Positions 1 to 8,736 are shown, counted from the first letter of the stretch. The stretch is 45,432 nucleotides of DNA from Paraburkholderia dilworthii (GCF_000472525.1 NZ_AWZT01000053.1:1-45432); one strand, 5' to 3'. Translations and numbers: made by a program. The notes: generated by a model from the sequence alone, not told the origin.

Positions 1-160
1 TATGTCGGACCAGCCGAATGATTCATCGACCCGGAAGCGGTCCTGCCAGCGCTATTGTAGTCGTTTGAACATGGCGAAAGCATACCACTTGGACGCATCG
101 TCCGGTTTCGTCGCAATAGCGATGCTGCGGTAAAGTGCGGGTTGCCAAAACTGTGAGAGG
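1..160. other. Window edge, no recognised gene
   Basis: A minus-strand reading frame runs through this stretch as an extension of the neighbouring broken IS6 transposase, down to a stop at 52. The residues encoded here do not resemble the transposase, and I recognise no other protein. It is host or other-element DNA that lies outside the IS inverted repeat at 161. Confidence 0.4.
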
Positions 161-690
161 GGTTCCGTCGCATTAACGCAGGCAGGATAAGCAAAGGCGA
201 TATGCGACTTGACCTGACGAACCTTGATGGGCATCTCGCGCTCGGCATTCACCGCGTTAAGCGCGGCCAGATTGGAGCCGCTTTTGTCGATGGTCACCGT
301 CTCGGGCAAACCGTTCTGACCGATTGCCTTTTCGAAGAAGCGCCGCGCAGCAGGCATGTCCCGCCTGGCTCTGAACAGAAAGTCAATGGTATTGCCCGCC
401 TTATCCACCGCGCGGTAAAGATATTTCCACGAGCCCTTGACCTTGATATAGGTTTCATCAACCCGCCAGCTCTTGCCGACCGGACGCTTGTACTTGCGAA
501 ATGTCTTTTCAAACAGCGGCACCAGCTTGATGACCCAGCGATGTACCGTCGAGTGATCGACGTCAATGTCGCGCTCAGCCAGCATTTCCTCAAGGTTCCG
601 AAGACTCAGCGAGTAGGCCACGTACCACCGCACGCACAGCAGCATCACCTCAAGGGGATAGTGCAGCCGCTTCAGAACCTTGGCGATGGC
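52..690 (-). pseudogene. IS6-family transposase, truncated
   Basis: This is the DDE transposase of the IS above. The frame contains VRWYVAYSLSLRNLEEM, the DHSTVHRWV helix-turn-helix region, the first catalytic Asp in WRVDETYIKVKG and the second in VTIDKSGSN. After KVRQVK (about position 208) family similarity stops. The YLNNVVEQDHRAIKRR segment with the catalytic Glu is absent and the frame runs on into unrelated DNA. The N-terminus reads back into KRLHYPLEVMLL without an in-frame ATG. It is non-functional without the third catalytic residue. Confidence 0.75.
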
Positions 691-793
691 CGGAGCAAGC
701 GTAGTTCGTGGTGTCAGTGTCTTCTTCGTCGTGCGAACAAAGCGTTTTCATCAGCCTCGAAGTTTACCTCCCCCGCGTTAATGCGACAGAGCC
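161..793 (-). mobile_element. IS6-family insertion sequence, internally deleted
   Basis: Both ends carry the terminal repeat seen in this window's other IS6 copies. The left end is GGTTCCGTCGCATTAACGC (161-179) and the right end, read inward on the minus strand, is GGCTCTGTCGCATTAACGC (793-775). The element is only about 633 bp, whereas the intact copy at 33570-34391 is 822 bp, because the transposase C-terminus is missing between about 208 and the left repeat. No 8-bp target duplication is evident, so the ends may have been joined by rearrangement. Confidence 0.75.
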
Positions 794-997
794 CTTGCAT
801 GCGTCCGTCCCGCAGCGATTTCACGCGACTTGACGTTGCGGCGCGCCGCGGATGCAATCGCGGATCACGCAAACAGGTATGTCGCCCGACGCGGCACCGG
901 ACAAATATACGCGAGACGGCTGCTCCAAGATCGGGGACTGAGTTTGACGAGCACGCCGGCGATGCGCTGAAATCGCGGTGACCTGAGCAGTTCCACG

Positions 998-1795
998 GGC
1001 TTTGTCAACTTGCCGGTAGCGAGACGAAATGGTGGCAGAGGTCATTATTGCTCAGCAAGCATTCGACGGATTCTGGGTGAGGTCGGTGAATTCGTGCCAC
1101 GCAGCGAATCGGGCCGCGAGGTGTTTGCGATAGAGCGAAGCACGCAGCAGATGCCGCTTGAGCGCGAAATGCTGCCGTATCGGACCGAAACACGAGAGGA
1201 ATGCCTGCGTGCGTTTGCAGTCGCGAAATCCCCGCATGCGACGCTCGCGTTCGCGGGTAGGTTGGTGGCTGTTCTCCGCTCGGTTGTTCACGCGCGCCGC
1301 GGCTTTAACGAACACGTGTTTGACGTTCGCCAATACGGGAATGTCGGCCTTTGCGGCCGGGTAGCTGCGCAACTGGTCAGTCACGATCTTGCGCGGCACA
1401 GGGCATGAGCGAAGTACGCGGTTGAAGAAACGTTTGGCTGCGGCCTTGTCACGCCGCTTCTGTAACAGGATCTCGAGTTCGGCACCATGCTCATCGACGG
1501 CCCGCCACAGCAGGTATGGCTCACCGCGCAGCGTCACGAACATCTCATCGAGATGCCAGGTGCTGCCCGGTTTGCGGCGCGCAACCTTGACGCGATGCGC
1601 GAAGCCCACGCCGAACTTGTCGCACCATCGGCGGATCGTCTCGTAGCTCACCTTCGCGCAGGCTCCGTTGGAAGCGGAAATACCAACGCACCGTGCAGCT
1701 GATGACTGCGGCGGGAAAGCGGTGACCGTGATAGAGCGAGTTCGTCTTTTTCATCGCGACATCTTACGCGACCGCCACGGTAACGTGACAACGCC
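998..1795 (-). mobile_element. IS6-family insertion sequence, second type
   Basis: This element is about 798 bp and different from the flanking IS6 copy. Terminal repeats are GGCTTTGTCAACTTGCCG at 998-1015 and, read inward from the other end, GGCGTTGTCACGTTACCG at 1795-1778, matching at 14 of 18 positions. It encloses one transposase gene on the minus strand. No target duplication was seen. It lies directly downstream of the glxA-like gene and so marks the 3' edge of the nitrile hydratase unit. Confidence 0.7.
1052..1754 (-). pseudogene. IS6-family transposase, frameshifted by internal deletion
   Basis: The N-terminal part (1754 to about 1660) reads MKKTNSLYHGHRFPAAVISC followed by TVRWYFRFQ. 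The rest is in another frame (1651-1052): SYETIRRWCDKFG, then STWHLDEMFVTLRGE (first catalytic Asp), RKIVTDQLRSYPAAKA (second Asp) and RVNNRAENSHQPTRERER (Glu). About ten residues normally lying between SLR and VSYET are missing at the junction, with loss of frame. All three catalytic residues survive, but no single frame encodes the whole enzyme. Confidence 0.8.
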
Positions 1796-1807
1796 AGTTG
1801 CTAGCTT

Positions 1808-2815
1808 CTAACGTGCCTCAGCGACAGTGCCCCGCGGGCGATCGGGCGAATCGGCGGAACGGAAGCGACTTCGATAGTCAGCCGGGTTGATTTGCAGTCG
1901 CCGCTGGAAGGTGCGGCGCAGCCCATCCGTACCATCGAATCCGCAGCGTCGGGCAACCTCGCGAAGAGGAAGATCTGTGCTCTCCAGATAGCGCCTTGCG
2001 GCGTCGATACGCGCGTTGTTCAGGAACAGTGCCGGACTAAGGCCACATTCCTTCGTGAACAGGCGGGTCATGTTGCGTGCACTCATATGAGCGCGCTCGG
2101 CGAGCGATGCAAGCGTATGCTCCACGGCAAGATTGTCGAGCATATATTGCTGGATCTCCACCATCTGGGAATCAGGCGCTGCCTGAGATTCGAGTAGCGG
2201 GCTGAACTGCGATTGACCGCCTGCTCGTCGCAGATACACGACCAGATATTTGGCGACATCCAGCGCCATTTTTCGGCCAAAATCTTCTTCGATCATCACC
2301 AGGGAAAGATCGATTCCCGCCGTCACGCCTGCCGTCGTGTAGATGCTGCCGTCTTTCACGTAGATGTGATCCGGCTCGATCCGGGCGCGCGGAAACGTGG
2401 CGGCCAACCGTGGCACATCCATCCAGTGCGTGGTCACCACGCGGTCGTTGAGCAGCCCCGCAGATCCAAGCGCAAACAGGCCATTGCAAATCGCGGACAC
2501 GCGCCGGGCATGTTTATATTGTTCCTTCAGCCAGTCGCTGAGCGCCGGGTCGTCAAAGGTTTCGAAAATTCCGAGCCCCCCCGGCACCAGCACTGTATCG
2601 AAGTGCGGGCACAGGTCGAAGATCGTGCGATCCGGTACGACCGTCAGCCCGCTCGACGACTGCACACTGCCGCGCGTGGTGCCCACGGTGAGCATTTCAT
2701 ATTGGCACTCGCCGTGACTCAATACCTTGACTTCCGCGAACGCATCCTTGGGTCCAGCAACATCCAGCAGCTGGAAGCCCGGGAAGACAATCATGCCGAT
2801 TTTGATCTGTCTCAT
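1808..2815 (-). CDS. GlxA-family transcriptional regulator (DJ-1/PfpI + AraC)
   Basis: Two-domain regulator of about 335 aa. The N-terminal DJ-1/PfpI-like domain (residues 4-180) starts KIGMIVFPGFQLLDVAGP and keeps the nucleophile-elbow cysteine in SAICNGLFALGSAG (Cys110). The C-terminal AraC/XylS domain (about 225-320) carries two helix-turn-helix segments, LASLAERAHMSARNMTRLF and LREVARRCGFDGTDGLRRTF. ATG 2815 was chosen; a GTG nine bases upstream is possible. It begins 72 bp beyond the end of the Ni/Co transporter gene on the same strand, so it probably is the last gene of the nitrile hydratase unit and may regulate it. The inducer is unknown. Confidence 0.85.
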   Translation of the reverse strand: MRQIKIGMIVFPGFQLLDVAGPKDAFAEVKVLSHGECQYEMLTVGTTRGSVQSSSGLTVVPDRTIFDLCPHFDTVLVPGGLGIFETFDDPALSDWLKEQYKHARRVSAICNGLFALGSAGLLNDRVVTTHWMDVPRLAATFPRARIEPDHIYVKDGSIYTTAGVTAGIDLSLVMIEEDFGRKMALDVAKYLVVYLRRAGGQSQFSPLLESQAAPDSQMVEIQQYMLDNLAVEHTLASLAERAHMSARNMTRLFTKECGLSPALFLNNARIDAARRYLESTDLPLREVARRCGFDGTDGLRRTFQRRLQINPADYRSRFRSADSPDRPRGTVAEAR

Positions 2816-2887
2816 CCCTTTCACACGCTCAGGTCGTTAAGGTCATGGAGAGTCGGGGGGCATTGTCAGAACTGGTTTGCGCCCGGG

Positions 2888-3937
2888 TCACGCCGAGGCG
2901 GCTTCGCGATCGTACCCCTTCAATTTATAGAGCAGCGCAGACGCCAGCCAACCGATCACGAACACAGCGACAATGCCATATCCTAGCAAGCCGAAATTGT
3001 CGTTGAGACAACCGATGACCTGCCAGAACGGCCCGGTCAGGCTCAACCGGTCACCCAGCAGTCCGAGCACCTCGATGCCGCCGATCATCAACGCAACAAC
3101 CGTGGAAATCAGCGTAATAGTCAGATTGTAGTAGAGCTTGCGCAGGGGCTTGACGAAGGCCCAGCCATAGGCGCCCAGCATCAGGATGCCGTCGATCGTA
3201 TCGATCGTTATCATGCCTGCTGCGAACAGGCATGGAAACACCAGGATGGTCCAGATCGAAAAGCCGGCCGAAGCCTGTGCGGCCGACGTGCCGAACAATG
3301 CCATTTCGGTGGCTGTCTCGAAGCCGAGCCCAAACAGGATACCCAGCGGCAGCATCAGCCAGCTCGAGCGGACCAGACGAAAGAGCGGCCTGAACAGACG
3401 CGCCAGCAGATTGCCTTCGAATTGCGTCAGGCGAAGGTCGCCGTCACGACGCTGACCGCGACGCATGCGTCCAAACGCGCGGAACAGGCCCAACAGCACC
3501 ACGATATTCATGGCGCCGATCATGATCAGAAAAGTCGCCGATACAACGGTGCCAAGTGCCTCACCTGTCTCTTTGAACGCCTCAAAATGATGTGCCAGCC
3601 CTTTGGTCGCAAAAGCAACCGCAACCGCGCCGAATACCACGGTTAGCGAATGGCCGAACGCAAAAAAAAAGCCGACCGTCACGGGGCGTTTTCCGTCGTT
3701 CATCAGCTTACGGGTCACGTTATCGATAGCGGCGATATGGTCTGCGTCCATTGCGTGGCGCAAGCCGAAACTGTAGGCGATAAAGGCGGTGCCGATCAGC
3801 GCAGGGGAAGCTCGCAATGCGATCCACGCCCATACCCATGCAAGAACGTTGATGAGCGCAAGCGCGACATACATTGCGGCAACCTTCTGACGTGCAGGTG
3901 TGCTGATGCGCGTCGTCACGGCGTTAAGCGTTTCCAT
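2888..3937 (-). CDS. HoxN/HupN/NixA-family nickel/cobalt transporter
   Basis: Inner-membrane permease of 349 aa with about eight hydrophobic segments. The NiCoT signature RHAMDADHIAAIDN, with the HX4DH metal-selectivity motif in helix 2, is clear, and FGLGFETATEMALF matches a second family motif. The start at 3937 follows AGGAG on the minus strand. It lies 31 bp downstream of the nitrile hydratase accessory gene. In Rhodococcus rhodochrous J1 the homologue NhlF supplies cobalt for nitrile hydratase, and the Co-type active-site motif of the neighbouring alpha subunit makes cobalt the likely substrate. Metal preference is inferred, not seen. Confidence 0.92.
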   Translation of the reverse strand: METLNAVTTRISTPARQKVAAMYVALALINVLAWVWAWIALRASPALIGTAFIAYSFGLRHAMDADHIAAIDNVTRKLMNDGKRPVTVGFFFAFGHSLTVVFGAVAVAFATKGLAHHFEAFKETGEALGTVVSATFLIMIGAMNIVVLLGLFRAFGRMRRGQRRDGDLRLTQFEGNLLARLFRPLFRLVRSSWLMLPLGILFGLGFETATEMALFGTSAAQASAGFSIWTILVFPCLFAAGMITIDTIDGILMLGAYGWAFVKPLRKLYYNLTITLISTVVALMIGGIEVLGLLGDRLSLTGPFWQVIGCLNDNFGLLGYGIVAVFVIGWLASALLYKLKGYDREAASA

Positions 3938-3968
3938 GTGTTTCTCCTAGGTTGGGACATACTCATCT

Positions 3969-4352
3969 TCAATGGCTGTTCGAATGCGGAGATCTGGCGG
4001 CTGTGCGCGTCGCTGTCGCCAAACGTCTGTCGAGCACGACCTGTGCGAGTTCGTCACGCGACAGGACGCCGCTTGACTCGACCACATCCAGCAGTGCTTC
4101 GAGAAAGCGCTCGTAATAGTCCCAGCGCGGTTGACCTTCGCACGGTGCGGATTCCCAGCGCGCAATTGCCGTAATCAGGCATTGGCGAAAGTCGTCCCAC
4201 TCGAAGTACCCCGCTTTTGAAAGCGACAACGCGAGGCCAAACACATCCCGTTCCCAACGGTTGGAGAAAAACAGTTTGCCGTCCAGCCGTGGTGGAGAGT
4301 CGTCAGCGCCGAGCATCGACGCCGCGGCATATTCTTCGAAGCGCGTAAACAT
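3969..4352 (-). CDS. Nitrile hydratase accessory protein (activator)
   Basis: Small protein of about 127 aa of the nitrile hydratase activator family, related in sequence to the beta-subunit N-terminus: it has FSNRWERDVFGLAL and GYFEWDDFRQCLI, then WDYYERFLEALLDVV. Members bind the alpha subunit and help insert cobalt and oxidise its cysteines. A GTG at 4364 overlaps the alpha stop codon, but ATG 4352 is better placed behind GAGGT, so I use it. The C-terminus is Arg/His-rich. Position right after alpha matches the usual beta-alpha-activator order of Co-type clusters. Confidence 0.88.
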   Translation of the reverse strand: MFTRFEEYAAASMLGADDSPPRLDGKLFFSNRWERDVFGLALSLSKAGYFEWDDFRQCLITAIARWESAPCEGQPRWDYYERFLEALLDVVESSGVLSRDELAQVVLDRRLATATRTAARSPHSNSH

Positions 4353-4360
4353 GGTTGACC

Positions 4361-4987
4361 TCACGCGTCAGCGGGCGGCGCGACCAACGCGACACCCATC
4401 ATCGATTCAGGGGTCACGAGCGCAGCCAGTTCCTGCTCGCTCAGGTGCTCGGTGTTCGCAGGACGCTCCGGCACAACGAACCAGCGGATCTGCGCACTGC
4501 TATCCCATACCTTGACCTCGGTTTCCGTTGGTACGTCCACACCAAATTCACGTAGCACCGCTCGCGGTTCGCGCACGCCGCGTGCTCGGAACACCGGGTC
4601 CTTGTACCAGTAGGGTGGCAGGCCAAGCACGGGCCATGGATAACATGAGCACAACGTGCAGATGATCAGGTTGTGTACGCCGTCACCGTTTGCGACGGCC
4701 GCCATATGTTCACCCTCCGCACCGGCCATGCTGGCTGGCAGGTCAAGTTCGGCGATTGCTTTCGGCGTATCCTCGACGAGGCGCTGCTTGAACGCAGGGT
4801 CGATCCACGCACGGGCGACAATCTTTGCCCCGTTGAACGGACCGGCGACGGTTTCGAAATGCTCCAACACCGCATCGACGGAGTCGCTGCCGATTACACC
4901 TTTTTCGATCAGCAATGCTTCGAGCGCGCGCACTTTCGCGGCGCTCGATGCCTCGCGGTCGTCTTCATACTGGAACAGTTGAGTCAT
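4361..4987 (-). CDS. nthA: Nitrile hydratase subunit alpha (cobalt type)
   Basis: Catalytic, metal-binding subunit of 208 aa; with beta it hydrates nitriles to amides in the cytoplasm. The metal claw is visible as CTLCSC at residues 110-115, followed by YPWPVLGLPPYWYKDP. Threonine at the second position of this motif is typical of cobalt enzymes (iron enzymes have serine). GVRVREP-like VREPRAVLREFGV and the WDSSAQIRWFVVPERP segment are also conserved. ATG 4987 overlaps the beta stop by four bases (ATGA), indicating coupled translation. No amidase is present in the window to use the product. Confidence 0.95.
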   Translation of the reverse strand: MTQLFQYEDDREASSAAKVRALEALLIEKGVIGSDSVDAVLEHFETVAGPFNGAKIVARAWIDPAFKQRLVEDTPKAIAELDLPASMAGAEGEHMAAVANGDGVHNLIICTLCSCYPWPVLGLPPYWYKDPVFRARGVREPRAVLREFGVDVPTETEVKVWDSSAQIRWFVVPERPANTEHLSEQELAALVTPESMMGVALVAPPADA

Positions 4988-5751
4988 GACGATTCCTTTT
5001 TGCTTTGGCTAGGGTGGGCCTGAAGGTAGGCTTCGTAAAGGTCTGCGTAGATCGTGGTGTTCGGCTCGCTTTTGCCTTCGCCCCAAATGTCGGCAGCGTC
5101 GAATGCGACCCGGTAGACCACCATCGGCTCACCGATGCCATCGACACCGGTTGAAACAAAGTACGAGAAAGTACCGGGATAGACCTCCACGACCGTGCCG
5201 GTTTTGCAGCGCAGATAACCGGGCAAACGGGTGTGATCGACTGCCTCAGGATCGGCGACCCGCACTGTTTCTCCATTCGAGAAGCGCGCCTGGGCACGCG
5301 GTTCGTGATAGCCGGAATCGCCTTTCTCGAGGTACGCATCGATCTGCTCCTTAATCGGAGCACTGGGCTTTTCAGGTAACGGGGCCTGGGGATTCGCGCG
5401 ATAAAGCGAAGTCCGTTCGGCCAGTTCATCGGCGGTGATGTACCCCTCGTCCACAAAGAACTGCGAGATGCCCATCAACCATTTCTCGTAGTAGCGGTAC
5501 TTGAAGTACTCGAAGGGCTGCATGTCTTCTGCGCCCGTTCGCAAAGATGCCCATGTCCATGTGCTTTTGAACGCAGTCGGCAATTCCTTGATTGGGTATG
5601 CCGGCAACGCATCGCCGAGGTGATTGCTTTCGGCCATCATTGCCGTGTGAATGCCAAAGATGCGACGCTCCCACGGCTCCACGAAGACACGCGTTTCGAC
5701 ATTGACGGGCCCCAGATTCTCGACGCCGCCGAGGTAGTGCTGTAGTTTCAC
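4984..5751 (-). CDS. nthB: Nitrile hydratase subunit beta
   Basis: Structural subunit of 255 aa. It has the N-terminal VENLGPVNVE segment, EPWERRIFGIHTAMM, YYEKWLMGISQFFVDEGYIT, and a C-terminal SH3-like barrel (about residues 155-250) with ARFSNGETVRV and GYLRCKTGTVVEVYPG. The start is GTG 5751, preceded by GGAG. Gene order beta before alpha is the usual one for cobalt nitrile hydratases. The upstream DUF1097 gene ends only 48 bp before it, so a private promoter is possible but not obvious. Confidence 0.95.
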   Translation of the reverse strand: MKLQHYLGGVENLGPVNVETRVFVEPWERRIFGIHTAMMAESNHLGDALPAYPIKELPTAFKSTWTWASLRTGAEDMQPFEYFKYRYYEKWLMGISQFFVDEGYITADELAERTSLYRANPQAPLPEKPSAPIKEQIDAYLEKGDSGYHEPRAQARFSNGETVRVADPEAVDHTRLPGYLRCKTGTVVEVYPGTFSYFVSTGVDGIGEPMVVYRVAFDAADIWGEGKSEPNTTIYADLYEAYLQAHPSQSKKESS

Positions 5752-5799
5752 GGTTCACTCCAGAAAGTTAGCGATTATTTGAAGCCAGGCGCGTATGCC

Positions 5800-6303
5800 T
5801 TATCCCAGCTTGTGCTCACGTTTGAATGCAAGCGCGTCGCCCAGCACCTCTGACACGAACCCGAAGGCGGCACCCGTTATGAGCGCTGCGGCGGCGACGA
5901 GGGCAGGGTTGCTTAGTCCCAAGGTGGAGATGGGCTTGCCTGTGGCCACTGTCGTTCCGACCGTCGAGGCAAATCCCCATACGATGGCTGGCAGCACATC
6001 CAGCAGCTTGATCTTCGACGCCTGTACCATCGCAGCGCTGCCGAGACCGACCAGCACCGCAACCGCCAGTGCGCTACCGCTCGTTGTTGCGATGGCGAGC
6101 AGGGTGAGCGAGCTGATCACGGCACCGGCCAGATTCGAGGCCACGCTTTTGACGAAACCCGCGCGCCCCCCGCCTAACACGAAGAACGACGCCCAGGCGA
6201 TGAACGTGACCCACACGGGCACAGGAAAGACGGTGGCGGTGAGCCATGTATCGGCCACTGCGAGGACACCGATGCTGACGGTGTAGGCTTCTGACTTTTT
6301 CAT
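5800..6303 (-). CDS. DUF1097-family integral membrane protein
   Basis: Hydrophobic protein of 167 aa with about five predicted membrane segments, rich in Ala, Gly and Val, resembling the DUF1097 family, whose function is not established. ATG 6303 follows AGGAG with good spacing. It sits between the CobW-type GTPase (47 bp upstream) and nitrile hydratase beta (48 bp downstream) on the same strand. Co-transcription suggests a role tied to nitrile or amide movement or to metal supply; this is inference from position only. Confidence 0.8.
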   Translation of the reverse strand: MKKSEAYTVSIGVLAVADTWLTATVFPVPVWVTFIAWASFFVLGGGRAGFVKSVASNLAGAVISSLTLLAIATTSGSALAVAVLVGLGSAAMVQASKIKLLDVLPAIVWGFASTVGTTVATGKPISTLGLSNPALVAAAALITGAAFGFVSEVLGDALAFKREHKLG

Positions 6304-6349
6304 ATTCTTACTCCTGATGTGTATAACAGCGGAAAGGAAAAATTCGGCG

Positions 6350-7318
6350 TCAAGCCATGCAACTGAGCAAGCCCTCGCGCACAGCGAGCATGTCCAGGTC
6401 GCGCCCGATCATCACGAACTTGCTGTCGCGCGCTTCGTCGTGTGCCCACGCTTTTCCGAAGCTCGAGTCGAGCAGCATGTGAACACTGTGGAAATGCAGG
6501 CGGCGGCGCTCTTCGTGCAGGTTCAGCACGCCCTTCATGCGCAGGAGTTGTTGCCCGTGGGTTTGCACGAGCTGATTGGCCCAGCGATTGAAGCGCGTGG
6601 CGTCCAATGGTCCGGGAACGACGAACGAACACGATGCAATGGAGTTGTCGTGCTCATGGTCATGCGCGCCCTCGTCGAGCAAATCGGGCTCGACACCGAG
6701 CAATGTATCCAGCGAGAAGTGCTTGATGCCAAATACTGCCTTGACGTCGACCGCGCCATGACGCGCGATGTCGATCGCCGCAGTGGGATTGAGTATGCGA
6801 ATACATGCGATGAGGCTCGTCACCTCTTCAGCACTGACGAGATCTGTCTTGTTGATGATGATGTGATCCGCGAATACGACCTGCTCACGGGCGATCTCAT
6901 CGTGGAGCTGCTCATGGAAATGATGAGCGTCCACGACAGCGACCACCGACTCGAGTTCAACGCGTTCCCGCACATCCGGGTCCGCAAGAAATGTTTGCAG
7001 CACGGGAGCGGGGTCGGCGAGCCCCGAAGTCTCAACGACCAGCCGCTCTAGAGGCTCGCCGGCGCGTGCCAGTAGTTCGGACACGCTCCTGACCAGGTCT
7101 TTGCGGACCGTGCAGCATACGCAGCCGTTATTGATCTCCACCAGCGCGTGTTCATCGGCGACAATCAGATCGCCGTCGATGCCGAGTTCGCCGAATTCAT
7201 TGACGACAATGCCGACACGCGCCGGTCGCGCATGTTCGAGAAGATGATTGACCAGTGTCGTCTTGCCGGCGCCCAAAAAACCGGTGACAACTGTGGTCGG
7301 AATTCGGTTGAGTCGCAT
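6350..7318 (-). CDS. CobW/COG0523-family GTPase, putative cobalt chaperone
   Basis: G3E GTPase of 322 aa. Walker A is GFLGAGKTT (residues 13-21), the COG0523 metal-binding motif is GCVCC (65-69), the base-recognition motif NKTD lies at 156-159, and a His/Asp-rich loop (DEGAHDHEHDN) precedes the CobW C-terminal domain. The reading frame stays open upstream to 7852, but ATG 7318 is preceded by AGGAGAGTGG and begins the domain, so the extension is an artefact through IS debris. It heads the nitrile hydratase unit. Related proteins act as metal chaperones, some for nitrile hydratase; cobalt delivery here is inferred. Confidence 0.9.
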   Translation of the reverse strand: MRLNRIPTTVVTGFLGAGKTTLVNHLLEHARPARVGIVVNEFGELGIDGDLIVADEHALVEINNGCVCCTVRKDLVRSVSELLARAGEPLERLVVETSGLADPAPVLQTFLADPDVRERVELESVVAVVDAHHFHEQLHDEIAREQVVFADHIIINKTDLVSAEEVTSLIACIRILNPTAAIDIARHGAVDVKAVFGIKHFSLDTLLGVEPDLLDEGAHDHEHDNSIASCSFVVPGPLDATRFNRWANQLVQTHGQQLLRMKGVLNLHEERRRLHFHSVHMLLDSSFGKAWAHDEARDSKFVMIGRDLDMLAVREGLLSCMA

Positions 7319-7604
7319 CTCCACTCTCCTCATGTTTGTCGGCAGAAATGCCAGAAGATGAGACGGGTAGAGCGACTTCCGGGCCGAGAAAACCCGCCTG
7401 TCCCGATGCCCGCTGCATTTGGCTTGATTCGCTGGGCTACGTGGCCAGATTTGTCGAAACCTGGAATACCAGACAGATAGCGCGCTGTGGCGCATTTTGA
7501 TGAGCCTGAAATGTCCTCCGCTAACGGACCCTGTCTCGGTGCACGTTTCCCGGAAGTTGTGCCGGGAGTGCAACGAGATCACACTCTTGTCATGGCGACC
7601 TGAC

Positions 7605-7697
7605 GCAGCGCCTGACCCATTGTCGGCGACCGACGTAGCAAAGTCCCGGCTGGTTTGGTACTGCTTGCCATCGCCCATTTCGGCTGCCAGCACGCTT
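7605..7697 (-). pseudogene. IS110-family transposase fragment, minus orientation
   Basis: On the minus strand this short stretch encodes SVLAAEMGDGKQYQTSRDFA followed by TSV. It corresponds to SVLAAEIGDVTKFRCGRDFA in the plus-strand IS110 fragment that follows immediately. The two are homologous but not identical, so they come from different IS110-type elements joined head to head. Nothing functional remains. Confidence 0.6.
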
Positions 7698-8177
7698 GCG
7701 ATCTTCAAGTATCTGCAGCAGCAGATCGGTGAGATCGACCGCGAACTGGCACTGCAGCTCGCGGATGACGACGCTGGGCAAAGACTGATGGGCATTCCCG
7801 GTGTCGGGCCAATGACTACGAGTGTGCTTGCCGCGGAAATCGGCGACGTCACAAAGTTCAGATGCGGTCGCGACTTCGCAGCCTCGGTTGGCCTTGTTCC
7901 CCGTCAGTACAGCACCGGCGGCAGATCCAACCTACTCGGGATCAGTCGACGTGGCCACAGTCACATCCGAAGTCTACTCGTGCAGTGCGCCCGGGCATAC
8001 ATGCGATTCCTGCACAGGCGAACCGGTCACCTCGCGGAGTGGGCCCGCGCGCTTGCCAGCCGGCGTCACTCGAATGTTGCGGCGTGCGCGGTGGCCAACA
8101 AGCTGGCCCGGATCGCATGGGCGATCGTCGCCCGGCACACGAGCTTTAACGCGGGACCCGCGACCTTGCCGGTCTGA
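7690..8177 (+). pseudogene. IS110-family transposase, C-terminal fragment
   Basis: About 160 residues of the C-terminal Transposase_20 (IS116/IS110/IS902) domain: QRLMGIPGVGPMTTSVLAAE, RDFAASVGLVPRQYSTGG, LLGISRRGHSHIRSLLVQCA and WARALASRRHSNVAACAVAN. The N-terminal DEDD RuvC-like catalytic domain is absent, because upstream of about 7690 the sequence switches to an oppositely oriented IS110 piece. The open frame begins at 7497 but its first 60 or so residues are not transposase-like. Confidence 0.8.
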
Positions 8178-8736
8178 ACGTTTGGGACAAAATGCATCAC
8201 GCACCTCTGCTTTTGCGACGACTGACACTGATGACAGGAACGGCACACCGGCCTCGGAAAACCTCGGGAAGTAATGAGGCTCTTGAAGCGGCACGACTTT
8301 ACGGGGGCTGCAGGCGCGAACTTCATCATGGCGCGGGGCTCGGCCCCACAAACGACGCAGGATAGATTTGAGCAAGCCACCCTGACCTCAAACATCAGGA
8401 GTTGCAAATCTGGGGCGGACCATACATTCACTTCGTTTTACGGAAGGAGGAGCAATGTCCGGCATCAACAGTGCGACAGCTCAGTCCTCTCCGTGGCCAC
8501 GTGGGCCACGATCGCGCAGGAGCGTCTGCTGTTCGTCGTCCGTCGTCCGCGGCTTGACGTCAATATTACAAAGCGTTCCAAACCGGACTGCCGTTCGTCA
8601 AAGTGAGCAGCGCCCCGGCATAGAAACGGATGGTGCTGTCGCCCGTCACTACGGAGCCGATCCGTCAAACTTGAGGCTGCAAGACATCAAGGCACGTAGT
8701 TGCCGCTCCTGATGGCCGGAAACGTGCACTGGCGCC
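8178..8736. other. Gap with no firmly recognised gene
   Basis: No protein family is recognised on either strand. A plus-strand frame 8455-8712 (85 codons) starts with a very good ribosome-binding site, AAGGAGGAGCA before the ATG, but its Ser/Arg-rich translation resembles nothing known to me and may be a gene frameshifted soon after its start. A minus-strand frame around 8230-8430 is Cys-rich but likewise unrecognised. The stretch lies between IS110 debris and a decayed hpnJ. Confidence 0.35.

Noticed and set aside
202..981. Plus-strand 259-codon open frame
   Set aside because: It runs antisense through a clear IS6 transposase and beyond; the translation has no family resemblance.
7319..7852. 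N-terminal extension of the CobW-type GTPase to 500 aa
   Set aside because: The extension reads antisense through IS110 debris; the domain and a good ribosome-binding site place the start at 7318.
8455..8712. 85-codon frame with an excellent ribosome-binding site
   Set aside because: Low-complexity Ser/Arg translation and no family; kept only as a remark in the gap entry.
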